Assembly: GCA_016868895.1 (NCBI GenBank)
Contig: VGFK01000008.1
Location: 1 to 38,729 of the forward strand
DNA from: Bacteroidota bacterium
GTDB taxonomy: Bacteria; Bacteroidota; Bacteroidia; Chitinophagales; Chitinophagaceae
Length of the DNA: 38,729 bases
Reading direction: 5' to 3'
Part shown: positions 7,598 to 16,318 of the stretch, one piece after another
How positions within the stretch are numbered: the stretch's first letter is position 1
How the letters are laid out: each line of letters begins with the position of its first letter
Position numbers and translations under genes: made by a program
The notes under the pieces: model-generated
Told to the model about the DNA's origin: nothing
Database searches by the model: none
What the model saw: the letters and a program-made list of their open reading frames with translations, nothing else

Positions 7598-9751
7598 CTA
7601 TTGCAATCGATTCAACAACAGTTTCATCGCATCACCTACCCGCAGCTTACAATGTCCAACAGGTTTGGCCGATTCACTCAATTGCTTATTCAACTGATCC
7701 ACCGCCTGCTGCTTATCCACGCCGCGTGTATTGAGCACCTGTAGCGCACTGGTTGCAATCGCACGGAGATGAGAAGCATGCACCGCTAGGTCTGCAAGAG
7801 CGGGACGGGTTTGTGCGATCGACTGCACTTCACGATCACTTGCAATCCATTGGTAAAATAGGTCCCGAACCTCCTGTTTCCATGCAGTATCGGTACGCTG
7901 CACATAGGACTGAACGTATTTATGCAGATCCCGAACTGCTTTTTGATCTGGGACGGCAATATCAACCGTTAGTGTATACGGCGAGAAGCGCGTAAAATTA
8001 TTCAGCTTGTTGCGTTGATATCCTTGAACCGGTTCGAGCCACTGCACAACAGAAGAAAGTGCACGTACATCTTGCAGGCCGGTTAATCGCCGCAGCATCA
8101 TGTCCCGGTTCTTGAGGTGTGTGCATCCCAAGGCTTCAAGCTGAATGGAAATCAGGTCCATGCGGCGGTACATGTCGTCTACATCCCGCACGGTTGGTGC
8201 CGACCATAACCTCTCTGCTATGGCTGCTGTACGTGGCCAGATGCGTGAATCCATGGTTTCAGTCGTTACGTGTTCCGTCCACATGGTCGCCTCCCCACCC
8301 AAGATCAATTGTTCTTCCTGTTCGGTGAGCAACCGCTCTCCTTTTTTTATTTTTTCAATAATATCCGATTCAAAACGATTGAAGTTGGCTTCGCTATCGG
8401 GGATGATTACTTCATTGCGAAAGGGTATGGGATCGGTGAGGTAATGATACGATGCAGGCTGAACCAAGTCGATATAATACCCTTTTGAAAGGATACTCTT
8501 GTAGCCGTTTTTGGCAGACGAGAGTAAAGCTTCCATCCCGCGCCACGACTGAATCACCATGTCTTTGGGCACAGCCGTTTCAATGAGCTGATCGTATCGT
8601 CCTGTTTCAAAATAATGCTTGGCGGCAGAATCATTGATTTCTTTCATCAGCACTTCATCCCAGCCGACAGCCACCTTTCCATTTTTTTCCAGAATACCGC
8701 GTACGCGTTTATTGAAATAGTTCTGCAGCGCCAAGGTGGTTGTCAGTCCGTTGGCTTTCATGAACGACTGAATCTCAGGATTGCGTTTCCAGTCGCGACC
8801 CGTATTCTCATCCCCTCCAATATGAAAATACCGATCGGGGAAAAGCGAGGCGACTTCTGTGAGCAGCCTATCCAAAAAAGTATAGGTCGTTTCTTTTGTT
8901 GGATCCAGCGTGGGATCAAACACGCCCCAGTGATCCTGTAACGTGTAGTTGCGCTGCACAGAAGCCAAATGCGGATACGCATAGATGATGGCAGTAGAAT
9001 GCCCGGGCACATCGATCTCCGGAATCACGCGGATGCCCCGTTGATGAGCATAATCCAGCATCTCATTTATTTGCGCATGCGTGAAATACAGGCCATCCGA
9101 TGCCAACTCATGCAAGCGCGGAAACACCTTTGATTCAATGCGGTAACCCTGGTCATCGCTGATGTAAAAATGCAGGACATTCATTTTTACAGCTGCCATT
9201 GCATCCAGCGTACGCTTGATCACATCCATGGTCATGAAGTGATAAGGTTGTGAGATGAGGAGTCCCCTCCACGCAAACCGGGGGCGGTCTTCTATCTGCG
9301 TTCCGCGAAAAAAATATCCGTTGGTATCCGACGCTGTTAGTTGCAATAAGGTTTCAAGTCCCCGAATCGCTCCAATATCGGTTACCGCATGCAGCTGAAT
9401 GCCGTCGGGCTTCACTTCAAGTCGGTACGATTCATCATCTCCCAACTCCACTTTCCCTTTTCGGTCCACGCGAATCAGCAATCCTTTGTCGCTGATGCGA
9501 CTGTTTTCATTTACGATCCATGTTTTGAAAAAGATGCCGGTCCGTTCCGATAACCGTTGAAAAAAACGAGTGGCCTCTCTGAGTACCCGCGGATCTGCAT
9601 CGCCCTTCACCTCAATGGCAAATGATCGCGCAATGCGAAAATCCTGTTGTGTCATGGAATACTGCTGAGGCAACGGCATGAGATCTGGGGTCTGCGCAAC
9701 AGCACCCACCGCACAACACCATGCAAGAACAATCAGTGAGAGGTGTTTCAT
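7598..9751 (-). CDS. beta-N-acetylhexosaminidase (GH20)
   Basis: This secreted glycoside hydrolase family 20 enzyme removes terminal N-acetylhexosamine from chitin oligomers, glycans or peptidoglycan fragments. The 717-residue protein has a signal peptide ending in AVGAVAQ and a GH20b N-domain at about residues 22-155. A TIM-barrel catalytic domain covers about 160-520. The catalytic Asp-Glu pair of substrate-assisted catalysis is D314-E315 in HIGGDE, and the upstream barrel motif VIPEIDVPGHS is intact. About 190 further residues form a mostly helical C-terminal region of unclear role. The start codon overlaps the stop of the upstream PF07090-like gene by 4 bases, so both are in one operon driven from near 10540. 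No lipobox is seen, so the enzyme is probably periplasmic or secreted. Confidence 0.93.
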   Translation of the reverse strand: MKHLSLIVLAWCCAVGAVAQTPDLMPLPQQYSMTQQDFRIARSFAIEVKGDADPRVLREATRFFQRLSERTGIFFKTWIVNENSRISDKGLLIRVDRKGKVELGDDESYRLEVKPDGIQLHAVTDIGAIRGLETLLQLTASDTNGYFFRGTQIEDRPRFAWRGLLISQPYHFMTMDVIKRTLDAMAAVKMNVLHFYISDDQGYRIESKVFPRLHELASDGLYFTHAQINEMLDYAHQRGIRVIPEIDVPGHSTAIIYAYPHLASVQRNYTLQDHWGVFDPTLDPTKETTYTFLDRLLTEVASLFPDRYFHIGGDENTGRDWKRNPEIQSFMKANGLTTTLALQNYFNKRVRGILEKNGKVAVGWDEVLMKEINDSAAKHYFETGRYDQLIETAVPKDMVIQSWRGMEALLSSAKNGYKSILSKGYYIDLVQPASYHYLTDPIPFRNEVIIPDSEANFNRFESDIIEKIKKGERLLTEQEEQLILGGEATMWTEHVTTETMDSRIWPRTAAIAERLWSAPTVRDVDDMYRRMDLISIQLEALGCTHLKNRDMMLRRLTGLQDVRALSSVVQWLEPVQGYQRNKLNNFTRFSPYTLTVDIAVPDQKAVRDLHKYVQSYVQRTDTAWKQEVRDLFYQWIASDREVQSIAQTRPALADLAVHASHLRAIATSALQVLNTRGVDKQQAVDQLNKQLSESAKPVGHCKLRVGDAMKLLLNRLQ

Positions 9752-10533
9752 GAAAGCACGGCTTTAGCAAGGGATTGCCAGAACGCAGGATATCCGTCCC
9801 AATACACAATATTGCATCCCCAGTGTGGACTGGGATCGGAGGTATAGACCAGGACTTTCCCTTTCCCCACAGTGCTCACTACAATAGCCGGATCACCGGT
9901 TTCCTTGAAGCGGGCAATCACTGTGCTGTTGTCCAGAGCAACTGTTTTATTGTATCCGAGGATGGGAGGACAACCGGTGAGATCGAGATCGGGACAGAGT
10001 TGTTTTCCTTCGGGAGTGATTTCCATTGAAAATCCTTCGGTTGTTTCCACCAGATCTTCGTAATCCAAGCAGCGAACAGGCAGTATTTCAGCGAGCCGGG
10101 TTCTTCCCCATCCTCCCTTCCCCAGTTCACCGGTAAAGGAATACCATCCACCCAGGAACATGTAGCGTCCACCTGCGTGAGCATGTTCTACGGATAACCG
10201 AATACGATCGGGAAAGGTGAGCACCTCTTTGCCGAACTTGCTGCGGTCAAAGAATTTGGGCGAGAGCTGAAAAAGCTTGGCGTCGACATCGCTGAAGATG
10301 ATCAGGTCATTATCGATGAGAATATTTTCGTAATCGCCTGGACCCAGCTGATTGTAAAAATCCCAGGCAGATACAGAATTGACCTGGTACTGGGGATCTT
10401 TTTCCAACGCGTCTTTGAGCCAGACGCCGTAATTGAAGATTTCGAGTCCTTTGGGACTGTGATGGAATGGGGTTTCAGCGAAAACAGGACCGGTCAACAC
10501 AGCCCAGTCGCCAACATAATACACTTTTTTCAT
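9748..10533 (-). CDS. PF07090-type glutamine amidotransferase-like protein
   Basis: The 261-residue protein starts MKKVYYVGDW and ends with VYTSDPSPHWGCNIVYWDGY. That C-terminal block and the central GGRYMFLGGWYSFTGELGKG are typical of the PF07090 (DUF1355) 'putative glutamine amidotransferase' family. The fold is that of class I amidotransferases, but the nucleophile elbow reads GGW rather than GGC or GxC. I therefore see no catalytic cysteine, and the protein may bind a ligand rather than hydrolyse glutamine. No signal peptide is present, so it is cytoplasmic. ATG 10533 is preferred over TTG 10554, because the extra seven codons lie inside a perfect palindrome that looks regulatory. It is the first gene of an operon with the GH20 hexosaminidase, which suggests a link to amino-sugar or glycan use. 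Confidence 0.8.
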   Translation of the reverse strand: MKKVYYVGDWAVLTGPVFAETPFHHSPKGLEIFNYGVWLKDALEKDPQYQVNSVSAWDFYNQLGPGDYENILIDNDLIIFSDVDAKLFQLSPKFFDRSKFGKEVLTFPDRIRLSVEHAHAGGRYMFLGGWYSFTGELGKGGWGRTRLAEILPVRCLDYEDLVETTEGFSMEITPEGKQLCPDLDLTGCPPILGYNKTVALDNSTVIARFKETGDPAIVVSTVGKGKVLVYTSDPSPHWGCNIVYWDGYPAFWQSLAKAVLS

Positions 10534-10541
10534 GGAAAGAA

Positions 10542-10555
10542 ATTGAGTACTCAAT
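10542..10555. promoter_or_regulatory. 14-bp perfect palindrome, candidate operator
   Basis: ATTGAGTACTCAAT is a perfect 14-base inverted repeat. It ends 9 bases upstream of the ATG of the PF07090/GH20 operon (minus strand) and lies between that operon and the divergent TPR gene. This is a suitable position and symmetry for a dimeric repressor or activator. No regulator gene is adjacent, so the protein that would bind is unknown. Confidence 0.4.
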
Positions 10556-10587
10556 ATATTGATTTTTATGCTAGATGTGGGTTTTTG

Positions 10588-10595
10588 TATCTTTG
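10588..10595 (+). promoter_or_regulatory. TAnnTTTG -7 element of the TPR gene
   Basis: TATCTTTG matches the Bacteroidota -7 consensus TAnnTTTG exactly and sits 6 bases before the ATG at 10602. No well-spaced -33 TTTG is evident; the nearest TTG (10559-10561) is 26 bases away. If the element is used, the mRNA would begin at or very close to the start codon. It also argues against the earlier ATG at 10575, which would lie upstream of this promoter. Confidence 0.5.
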
Positions 10596-10601
10596 TCGGC
10601 T

Positions 10602-11252
10602 ATGAAATTGTACAACTTCTACATTCGCTACCGCCTGATGATCGGCATCATTTTTCTGGTTCTGGCAGTGGCCTCTAATTTGTTCTTTGGATTCTGGCCA
10701 TCATTGGCGCTGTATATTATTTCGGTCCTCAGCATCTTTACCCATTATTTTATCGGCCCCCTGCGGGTGATTCAGGAATACCTGGAAGAAGGCGATTTTG
10801 ACGGTGCTGAAAAAATCCTCAACAGCATTCAATACCCCGGACTCCTCTACAAACCCATCCGTTCGGTCTATTATACGCTGAAAGGAAATATTGCCATGAC
10901 CAAACAGGACTTTGACAGTGCTGAAAAGCACATGAAGAAGAGCCTGGATCTGGGACTTCCCATGAAAGAGGCAGAGGGAGCCAATAAGCTTCAACTGGGC
11001 ATGATGGCGATGCAGAAAGGCAACATGAAGGAAGGCGAAAGCTTGATTCGGCAAGCCATTCGGTTGGGCATTCCCGATAAAGAAAGTTCAGCCATGGCCT
11101 ATTTGCAGATGTGCCAGATCATGATGCAAAAAAGAGAATTCAGGGCTGCAAAAGATTTTTTCAGAAAAGCAAAAGCGCAGAAGCCAACAACTACTCAGGT
11201 AGTGGACCAGATCAAGCAGATCGAAAAATACATTTCCCGCATGCCGGGATAA
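10602..11252 (+). CDS. tetratricopeptide-repeat inner-membrane protein
   Basis: The 216-residue product begins MKLYNFYIRYRL, followed by two hydrophobic helices at about residues 11-27 and 32-50 (MIGIIFLVLAVASNLFF, then LALYIISVLSIFTHYF). The rest is a cytosolic helical domain with about three TPR-like repeats (for example GNIAMTKQDFDSAEKHMKKS and MAYLQMCQIMMQKREF). TPR domains mediate protein-protein contacts. The partner is not evident from the neighbours. The start at ATG 10602 is chosen over ATG 10575, because a TAnnTTTG promoter element lies between the two. It is convergent with the SRPBCC gene, with 10 bases between the stops. Confidence 0.8.
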   Translation: MKLYNFYIRYRLMIGIIFLVLAVASNLFFGFWPSLALYIISVLSIFTHYFIGPLRVIQEYLEEGDFDGAEKILNSIQYPGLLYKPIRSVYYTLKGNIAMTKQDFDSAEKHMKKSLDLGLPMKEAEGANKLQLGMMAMQKGNMKEGESLIRQAIRLGIPDKESSAMAYLQMCQIMMQKREFRAAKDFFRKAKAQKPTTTQVVDQIKQIEKYISRMPG

Positions 11253-11262
11253 GCTTTCGCAA

Positions 11263-11727
11263 CTAGGGCTTTCCAAAAAGCTCCTCGACTCTCTTTTTTC
11301 TAAACACAAATATTTCTTCCAGCTGTCGCTTGATGAAGAGTGCAACAGCAATGTCTCCCAGAAATCCCAACGGCGCTTTGTAATGCACGATGTCGGTCAT
11401 CTCTACCCCGCCATCGACTTCTTTAAAATGGTGCTGATGGTGCCAGAGGGCGTATGGACCAAACCGTTGCTCGTCGACAAAAAATTTACGGTCCTCCACA
11501 TGCGTGATCTCCGTCATCCAAAACAGAGGAATCCCGAATAAAGGGCGAACTTTATACGTAATAACCTGACCCGCATACATCCCATCGCCATACAGCTCAT
11601 TGGTGAACTTGAGATGGAGATAATCGGGTGTCATTTGGGCCAAATTCTTAGGATGCGAAAAGAAATCCCAGGCTGCATCGAGGGAGATCGGGACGAATTG
11701 TGTTTTTTGAAGTTTGTATACCGCCAT
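11263..11727 (-). CDS. SRPBCC (START-like) family protein
   Basis: The 154-residue protein has the SRPBCC lipid- or ligand-binding helix-grip fold. It opens with the first strand YKLQKTQFVPISLDAAWDFF, followed by SHPKNLAQMTP and a long C-terminal helix (AVALFIKRQLEEIFVFRKKR). The body has WMTEITHVEDRKFFVDEQ and HHQHHFKEVDGGVEMTDIVH, typical of bacterial relatives annotated as SRPBCC or 'cell division inhibitor' proteins. There is no signal peptide or membrane anchor, so it is cytosolic. It probably binds a hydrophobic small molecule. It is divergent from the helicase gene, with 48 bases between them, and no clear promoter is seen on its side. Confidence 0.85.
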   Translation of the reverse strand: MAVYKLQKTQFVPISLDAAWDFFSHPKNLAQMTPDYLHLKFTNELYGDGMYAGQVITYKVRPLFGIPLFWMTEITHVEDRKFFVDEQRFGPYALWHHQHHFKEVDGGVEMTDIVHYKAPLGFLGDIAVALFIKRQLEEIFVFRKKRVEELFGKP

Positions 11728-11775
11728 GATGCTATTTAAAACAACGCAATGGACAAGTTGTTGTAATTTTCAACC

Positions 11776-14700
11776 ATGACGAGGGAAGAACAACGGGAAC
11801 TTTTTTTGAAGCAATACGAAGGGTTGAATGCTGCCCAACGGGAGGCCGTCGACAGCATTGAAGGTCCCGTCATGGTCATTGCGGGTCCCGGCACCGGAAA
11901 AACCCAGATCCTGGCCATTCGCATCGGAAGAATTCTGATGGAAACGGACACGCGACCGGAAAACATTTTGTGTATGACCTTCACCGATGCGGGTGCAATC
12001 GCCATGCGCAGGCGACTGCTAAAGATGATTGGTGCAGATGCCCACCGCGTTCACATCCACACCTACCATTCGTTCTGCAATCAGGTAATCCAGGACAACC
12101 TTTCCTATTTTGAAAAGAATGCTCTCGATCCTGTTTCCGAACTCGAATCGATCACCATGGTCCATGAGCTGATCGATGGCTTTAAACAGGGCAACCCGCT
12201 GAAACGCTACCGCGGGGATGTCTATTTTGAAACCACCAACCTGCTGAAACTGTTCAGCACCATGAAGCGAGAAGGATGGTCGGCGCAACAAATCAAAGAT
12301 GCTGCCCGGGACTACCTGGCTTCATTGAAGCATCGCCCGGAATTCATCTACCAGAAAAAATACAAGGAGTTTAACGCGGGCGATCTGAAGCCTGAGAAAT
12401 ACCGCGAGCAGGTGGAAGCAATGGATCGCCTCTGTGCTGCAGTAGATGAATTTGATCGCTATCAGCAAAAAATGATGGAGCGCAAGCGGTACGATTTTGA
12501 TGACATGATCAACTGGGTCATTCGGGCATTTGATGAAAATAAAAACATGCTCGCCAACTACCAGGAGCAGTTTCAATACGTACTGGTGGATGAATACCAG
12601 GACACAAGCGGTATTCAAAACAAGCTGGTCAAGCATTTGATCAGCTACTGGGAGGAGCCCAACATTTTTGTGGTGGGTGATGACGACCAATCGATTTTCC
12701 GATTCCAGGGAGCCAACGTGGAGAACATGGCCACCTTCCTCCAGGCCTATCCCGGAATGAAGGTGATCATGCTCACTGAAAACTACCGGTCGGTACAACC
12801 CATACTGGATGCTGCCCGCACGGTGATCGATTCCAATCAGGAACGCTTGATCCATCAGGTGGAAGGATTGTCAAAAATCCTAACTACTGCAAAAGAAGAG
12901 CTGAAAGCAATTCAAACATTGCCTTCCATTCACGCGTGGAATACGCCACGAGAGGAAATGATTGGGATCACAGACGCCATTGCCCAGCTGGTCGGCAACG
13001 GTACCGACCCGCACCGTATTGCGGTGATTTACCGAGAAAATAAATATGGTGAAGAGATCAGCGAATTTCTCCACGCAAAAGGTATTTCGTATTACAGCAA
13101 GCGAAGCCTGAACCTGCTTCAGATCAACCTGATTCGAAAACTGATTCGATTATTTGAATACCTGGATGCTGAAATGGATATTCCCTTCAGTGGTGATCAA
13201 ATGTTGTTCGAGATACTGCATTACGATTGGTTCGGTATTCGTCCCTTGGAAATTGCCCAACTCAGCTTGGAGAACAACGAACGGGGATATAAAAAAGCAG
13301 TGACTGGATTTCGCAGGATCATTGAAGAAAAAAGAAAGGGTGCAGGTGCAACACTGTTCGATTCAGCCATTTCTCCTCAGCTTTCAAAAGCTGGAGAGGT
13401 AGTTGAAGGATTGATTGGAGCAGTTCACAATATAACCCTACAGCAATTGCTGGATCGCATCATCCGCGATACCGGTGTGCTGTCTTCCATCATGCGTTCC
13501 AATGATCCGCACTGGGAATTGCAGGTCCTCACGACGTTCTTTGATTTTTTGAAAGACGAAACCCGAAGAAACCCTTCGTTGAGTCTTGCTTCATTCATGA
13601 AGATCATCCGCATGATGAAGAAAGAGGAGATCGCGCTTCCAATTGTGCAGGTAGGCGGAAACGAAAAAGGAGTGAATTTACTTACTGTACACGGTTCAAA
13701 GGGACTGGAATTTGAACATGTGTTTGTAGCCGGCACCAATTCGGTATTCTGGGAAAATAAAAAAGTCAACAGCGGAGGATATAAAATTCCCGATACATTA
13801 TTTCAGGTGCACCAAGAGGGAGATCGGCTGGAAGAACTCAGGAGATTGTTTTATGTCGCCCTCACCCGCGCCGAACAACACCTGTGCGTTTCCTATGCCA
13901 AATCTCGGGAGGACGGCAAAGGACTGGAGCCCAGTCAGTTCATAGAAGAAGTTCGGTCAGGGCGCGACTTACCAGTAGAGGAACCTCAGCTGAGCGAAGA
14001 GACCGTGCATGCATTTCGTTTGGTGCGACTCACCGCGACAGAGGCGCCAGTGGTGAATCCATACGACAGCGATGTGATCAACACAGCACTAGAAAAATTT
14101 GTGATGAACGTGACCGCGTTGAACAATTACCTGAATTGTCCATTGGAATTCTTCTACCACAACCTCATCCGCATTCCTTCTCCCAAAAATGAAACACTGG
14201 AATTTGGATCCGCTGTGCATTATGCCTTGGAGTCGTTTTTCTCGAAAATGAAAAACAGTCCCACCAACACCTTCCCCTCAAAGGATACCTTGATCAATGA
14301 TTTTATTTCCTATTTATACCGTCACCGCGAAAGTTTCACCAAAGAGGAGTTTGAACGAAGGATGGAGTATGGTAAACAGGTATTGGACCAGTACCACGAT
14401 GCACGCATCCATACGTTCTCCAAGATTGTATCCGTGGAACGGAATGTAAAAAATGTGGTAGTCGATGGAGTTCCCCTGAAAGGAAAGATTGATAAGATGG
14501 AGTTCGATGGGCATTTGGTCAATGTAGTCGATTACAAAACCGGCAATCCCGATCGGGCAAAAGAAAAAATGAAAGGACCAAACGACAAAGAACCCAATGG
14601 CGGTGATTACTGGCGGCAAGCCGTTTTTTATAAGTTGTTGGTTGACAAAATGGACCAGGGCAAATATTCGGCCGTGAGCACTGAATTTGACTTCATCGAA

Positions 14701-14892
14701 CCCAATGCCAAAAAAGAGATTGCCTCTGCAAGAATCACTATTACGGAAGAAGATACGTCCATCGTACGCAAGCAAGTCCGGGAGGTATGGGAGAAGATCC
14801 AGGCCAAGGAATTTTATACCGGCTGCGGCGACAAAGATTGCCACTGGTGCAATTTTGTCAAAGCCAATCCAACTCAATTTGCATCCACATAA
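11776..14892 (+). CDS. UvrD-like helicase fused to Fe-S PD-(D/E)XK nuclease
   Basis: This 1038-residue DNA repair enzyme combines an SF1A (UvrD/Rep) ATP-dependent helicase with a C-terminal RecB-like nuclease, an architecture close to AdnB/AddB-type end-processing enzymes. The Walker A motif GPGTGKT is at 37-43, motif II DEYQD at 272-276 and motif III-like GDDDQSIFRFQG from 301. A later helicase motif is LLTVHGSKGLEFEHVF. The nuclease signature is GKIDKMEFDG followed by VDYKTG, with catalytic D919 and K921. Four cysteines (C788, then C1017, C1022 and C1025 in CGDKDCHWC) bracket the nuclease as in iron-sulfur AddB and Cas4 nucleases. No adjacent AddA/RecB partner is present. A weak promoter-like TAATTTTC lies 4 bases upstream of ATG 11776. 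Confidence 0.9.
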   Translation: MTREEQRELFLKQYEGLNAAQREAVDSIEGPVMVIAGPGTGKTQILAIRIGRILMETDTRPENILCMTFTDAGAIAMRRRLLKMIGADAHRVHIHTYHSFCNQVIQDNLSYFEKNALDPVSELESITMVHELIDGFKQGNPLKRYRGDVYFETTNLLKLFSTMKREGWSAQQIKDAARDYLASLKHRPEFIYQKKYKEFNAGDLKPEKYREQVEAMDRLCAAVDEFDRYQQKMMERKRYDFDDMINWVIRAFDENKNMLANYQEQFQYVLVDEYQDTSGIQNKLVKHLISYWEEPNIFVVGDDDQSIFRFQGANVENMATFLQAYPGMKVIMLTENYRSVQPILDAARTVIDSNQERLIHQVEGLSKILTTAKEELKAIQTLPSIHAWNTPREEMIGITDAIAQLVGNGTDPHRIAVIYRENKYGEEISEFLHAKGISYYSKRSLNLLQINLIRKLIRLFEYLDAEMDIPFSGDQMLFEILHYDWFGIRPLEIAQLSLENNERGYKKAVTGFRRIIEEKRKGAGATLFDSAISPQLSKAGEVVEGLIGAVHNITLQQLLDRIIRDTGVLSSIMRSNDPHWELQVLTTFFDFLKDETRRNPSLSLASFMKIIRMMKKEEIALPIVQVGGNEKGVNLLTVHGSKGLEFEHVFVAGTNSVFWENKKVNSGGYKIPDTLFQVHQEGDRLEELRRLFYVALTRAEQHLCVSYAKSREDGKGLEPSQFIEEVRSGRDLPVEEPQLSEETVHAFRLVRLTATEAPVVNPYDSDVINTALEKFVMNVTALNNYLNCPLEFFYHNLIRIPSPKNETLEFGSAVHYALESFFSKMKNSPTNTFPSKDTLINDFISYLYRHRESFTKEEFERRMEYGKQVLDQYHDARIHTFSKIVSVERNVKNVVVDGVPLKGKIDKMEFDGHLVNVVDYKTGNPDRAKEKMKGPNDKEPNGGDYWRQAVFYKLLVDKMDQGKYSAVSTEFDFIEPNAKKEIASARITITEEDTSIVRKQVREVWEKIQAKEFYTGCGDKDCHWCNFVKANPTQFAST

Positions 14893-14905
14893 TCGGTTAC
14901 CTTTG
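14878..14905 (+). promoter_or_regulatory. Bacteroidota-type promoter of the Ig-like lipoprotein gene
   Basis: A TTTG at 14878-14881 and TACCTTTG at 14898-14905 match the -33 and -7 (TAnnTTTG) elements, with 16 bases between them. The promoter straddles the end of the helicase gene. The ATG of the lipoprotein gene lies 9 bases beyond the -7 element, implying a very short leader or leaderless mRNA. Confidence 0.6.
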
Positions 14906-14914
14906 CACCACGGT

Positions 14915-16315
14915 ATGAGAAGTTGTTTGTATTGGCTGTGCATTGTGTTCATCTGTTCGTGCGGACAACAAATTCCGCCTACCGGAGGACCGCGGGACTC
15001 CCTGCCTCCAAAACTCGTTCTGGCAGAGCCAGCAATGGGAGCCAAAAATTTTAAAGGCAATAAAATCACGCTCTTTTTTGATGAATATGTTGCGCTGGAA
15101 AATCCATTTGAGAAACTGACCTACTCCCCTCTTCCGAAGTCGAATCCCAACGCAGAAAGCAAACTCCGTTCGGTTACCATTAAAATAAAAGACACACTGG
15201 AAGAGAATACCACCTATTCCATTGATTTCGGACAGGCACTAAAAGACATCAACGAAGGAAACATCCTCAAGGATTTTCATTATGAGTTTTCAACAGGACC
15301 GTACCTGGATTCAGCCTTTTTAACTGGCCATATCATTCTAGCCCAAACCGGAGGAGTGGACAGCACCTTGATTGTAGTACTGCACCGAAACCTGGATGAT
15401 TCTGCAGTTGCAAAAGAAAAGCCCCGTTACTTTACACGACTCAAAGGAGATGGAAGCTTTTTGTTTCGCAACCTGAAACCCGGTTCCTATGGCATCTTTG
15501 GCCTCAAGGATCAAAACGGAGACAGAAAATACGATCAACCCAGTGAATTGATTGCTTTTAACGACCGACCCCTACAGGTCGGCTCCGATACTAGCTTACT
15601 GCTCTATGCATTTGAAGCAGAGCGAGTGGACACCAATCCAGTGGTGAAAAAACCAACTGTTACCGCAAAATCAAGCGACCGGAATGCAGATGATAAACGT
15701 CTTCGGCTGACCAATAACCTGGATGGGATAAAGCAGGACTTGATGAAAAAATTTATCCTCCGTTCCGAGCAACCGCTGAAACAATTTGATACATCAAAAT
15801 TGTTTTTTGGCGACGCAACCTTCAACCGCTTGGAGGTAGGCATTTCCCTTGACTCCACTGCAAAAGAAATCACCCTTTCCCATACATGGAAAGAGAATAC
15901 CCGGTATTCACTTATCCAGGGAAAAGAAATGGCCATGGATACGTTAGGCAATTTCTTTACAAAAGCAGATACCCTGGTGTTTAGTACCAAGCGGATTGCA
16001 GATTATGGCAGCATCAATTTGATCATTGAAAATCTTGATACCGCTCTCCACCCCATCGTAATCTTCATGAAAAGTGGAAAGGAACAGTATCGACAAAAAT
16101 TAGGAAAGCAACAATACAGAATTGAATTGATTGATCCAGGCGACTATGACGTACACATACACTTTGATGCAAACAATAATAACAAATGGGATACCGGCGA
16201 TTATTGGAAAAAGATGCAACCCGAGATTATTGTCGCTCGTAAAAAACCCATCTCCATTCGTGCGAATTGGGACAATGAAGTCTTGATCGATTTGAAATTG
16301 ATCAACGAACAATAA
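14915..16315 (+). CDS. Ig-like domain lipoprotein
   Basis: The 466-residue product starts MRSCLYWLCIVFICSC with a lipobox ending at Cys16, so it is a membrane-anchored lipoprotein. The sequence right after the anchor (QQIPPTGGPRDSLPPKLV) and the following NKITLFFDEYVALEN match the bacterial Ig-like (SbsA-type, Big_5) lipoproteins widespread in Bacteroidota. The second half contains a DQNGDRKYDQP motif and a repeat of the same idea near the C-terminus (DANNNNKWDTGDY), which look like Asp/Asn-rich metal-binding loops in beta domains. The function of the family is unknown. ATG 14915 is chosen because it gives the signal peptide and follows a promoter; upstream in-frame codons lie inside the helicase gene. 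It is convergent with recR, 3 bases apart. Confidence 0.8.
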   Translation: MRSCLYWLCIVFICSCGQQIPPTGGPRDSLPPKLVLAEPAMGAKNFKGNKITLFFDEYVALENPFEKLTYSPLPKSNPNAESKLRSVTIKIKDTLEENTTYSIDFGQALKDINEGNILKDFHYEFSTGPYLDSAFLTGHIILAQTGGVDSTLIVVLHRNLDDSAVAKEKPRYFTRLKGDGSFLFRNLKPGSYGIFGLKDQNGDRKYDQPSELIAFNDRPLQVGSDTSLLLYAFEAERVDTNPVVKKPTVTAKSSDRNADDKRLRLTNNLDGIKQDLMKKFILRSEQPLKQFDTSKLFFGDATFNRLEVGISLDSTAKEITLSHTWKENTRYSLIQGKEMAMDTLGNFFTKADTLVFSTKRIADYGSINLIIENLDTALHPIVIFMKSGKEQYRQKLGKQQYRIELIDPGDYDVHIHFDANNNNKWDTGDYWKKMQPEIIVARKKPISIRANWDNEVLIDLKLINEQ

Positions 16316-16318
16316 CCC

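Noticed and set aside
10534-10554. TTG start adding seven residues to the PF07090-like protein
   Set aside because: The added codons fall in a perfect palindrome that looks like an operator, and MKKVYYVGDW is the natural N-terminus.
14687-14914. Long 5' extension of the Ig-like lipoprotein frame
   Set aside because: It overlaps the helicase gene and would bury the lipoprotein signal peptide inside the protein.
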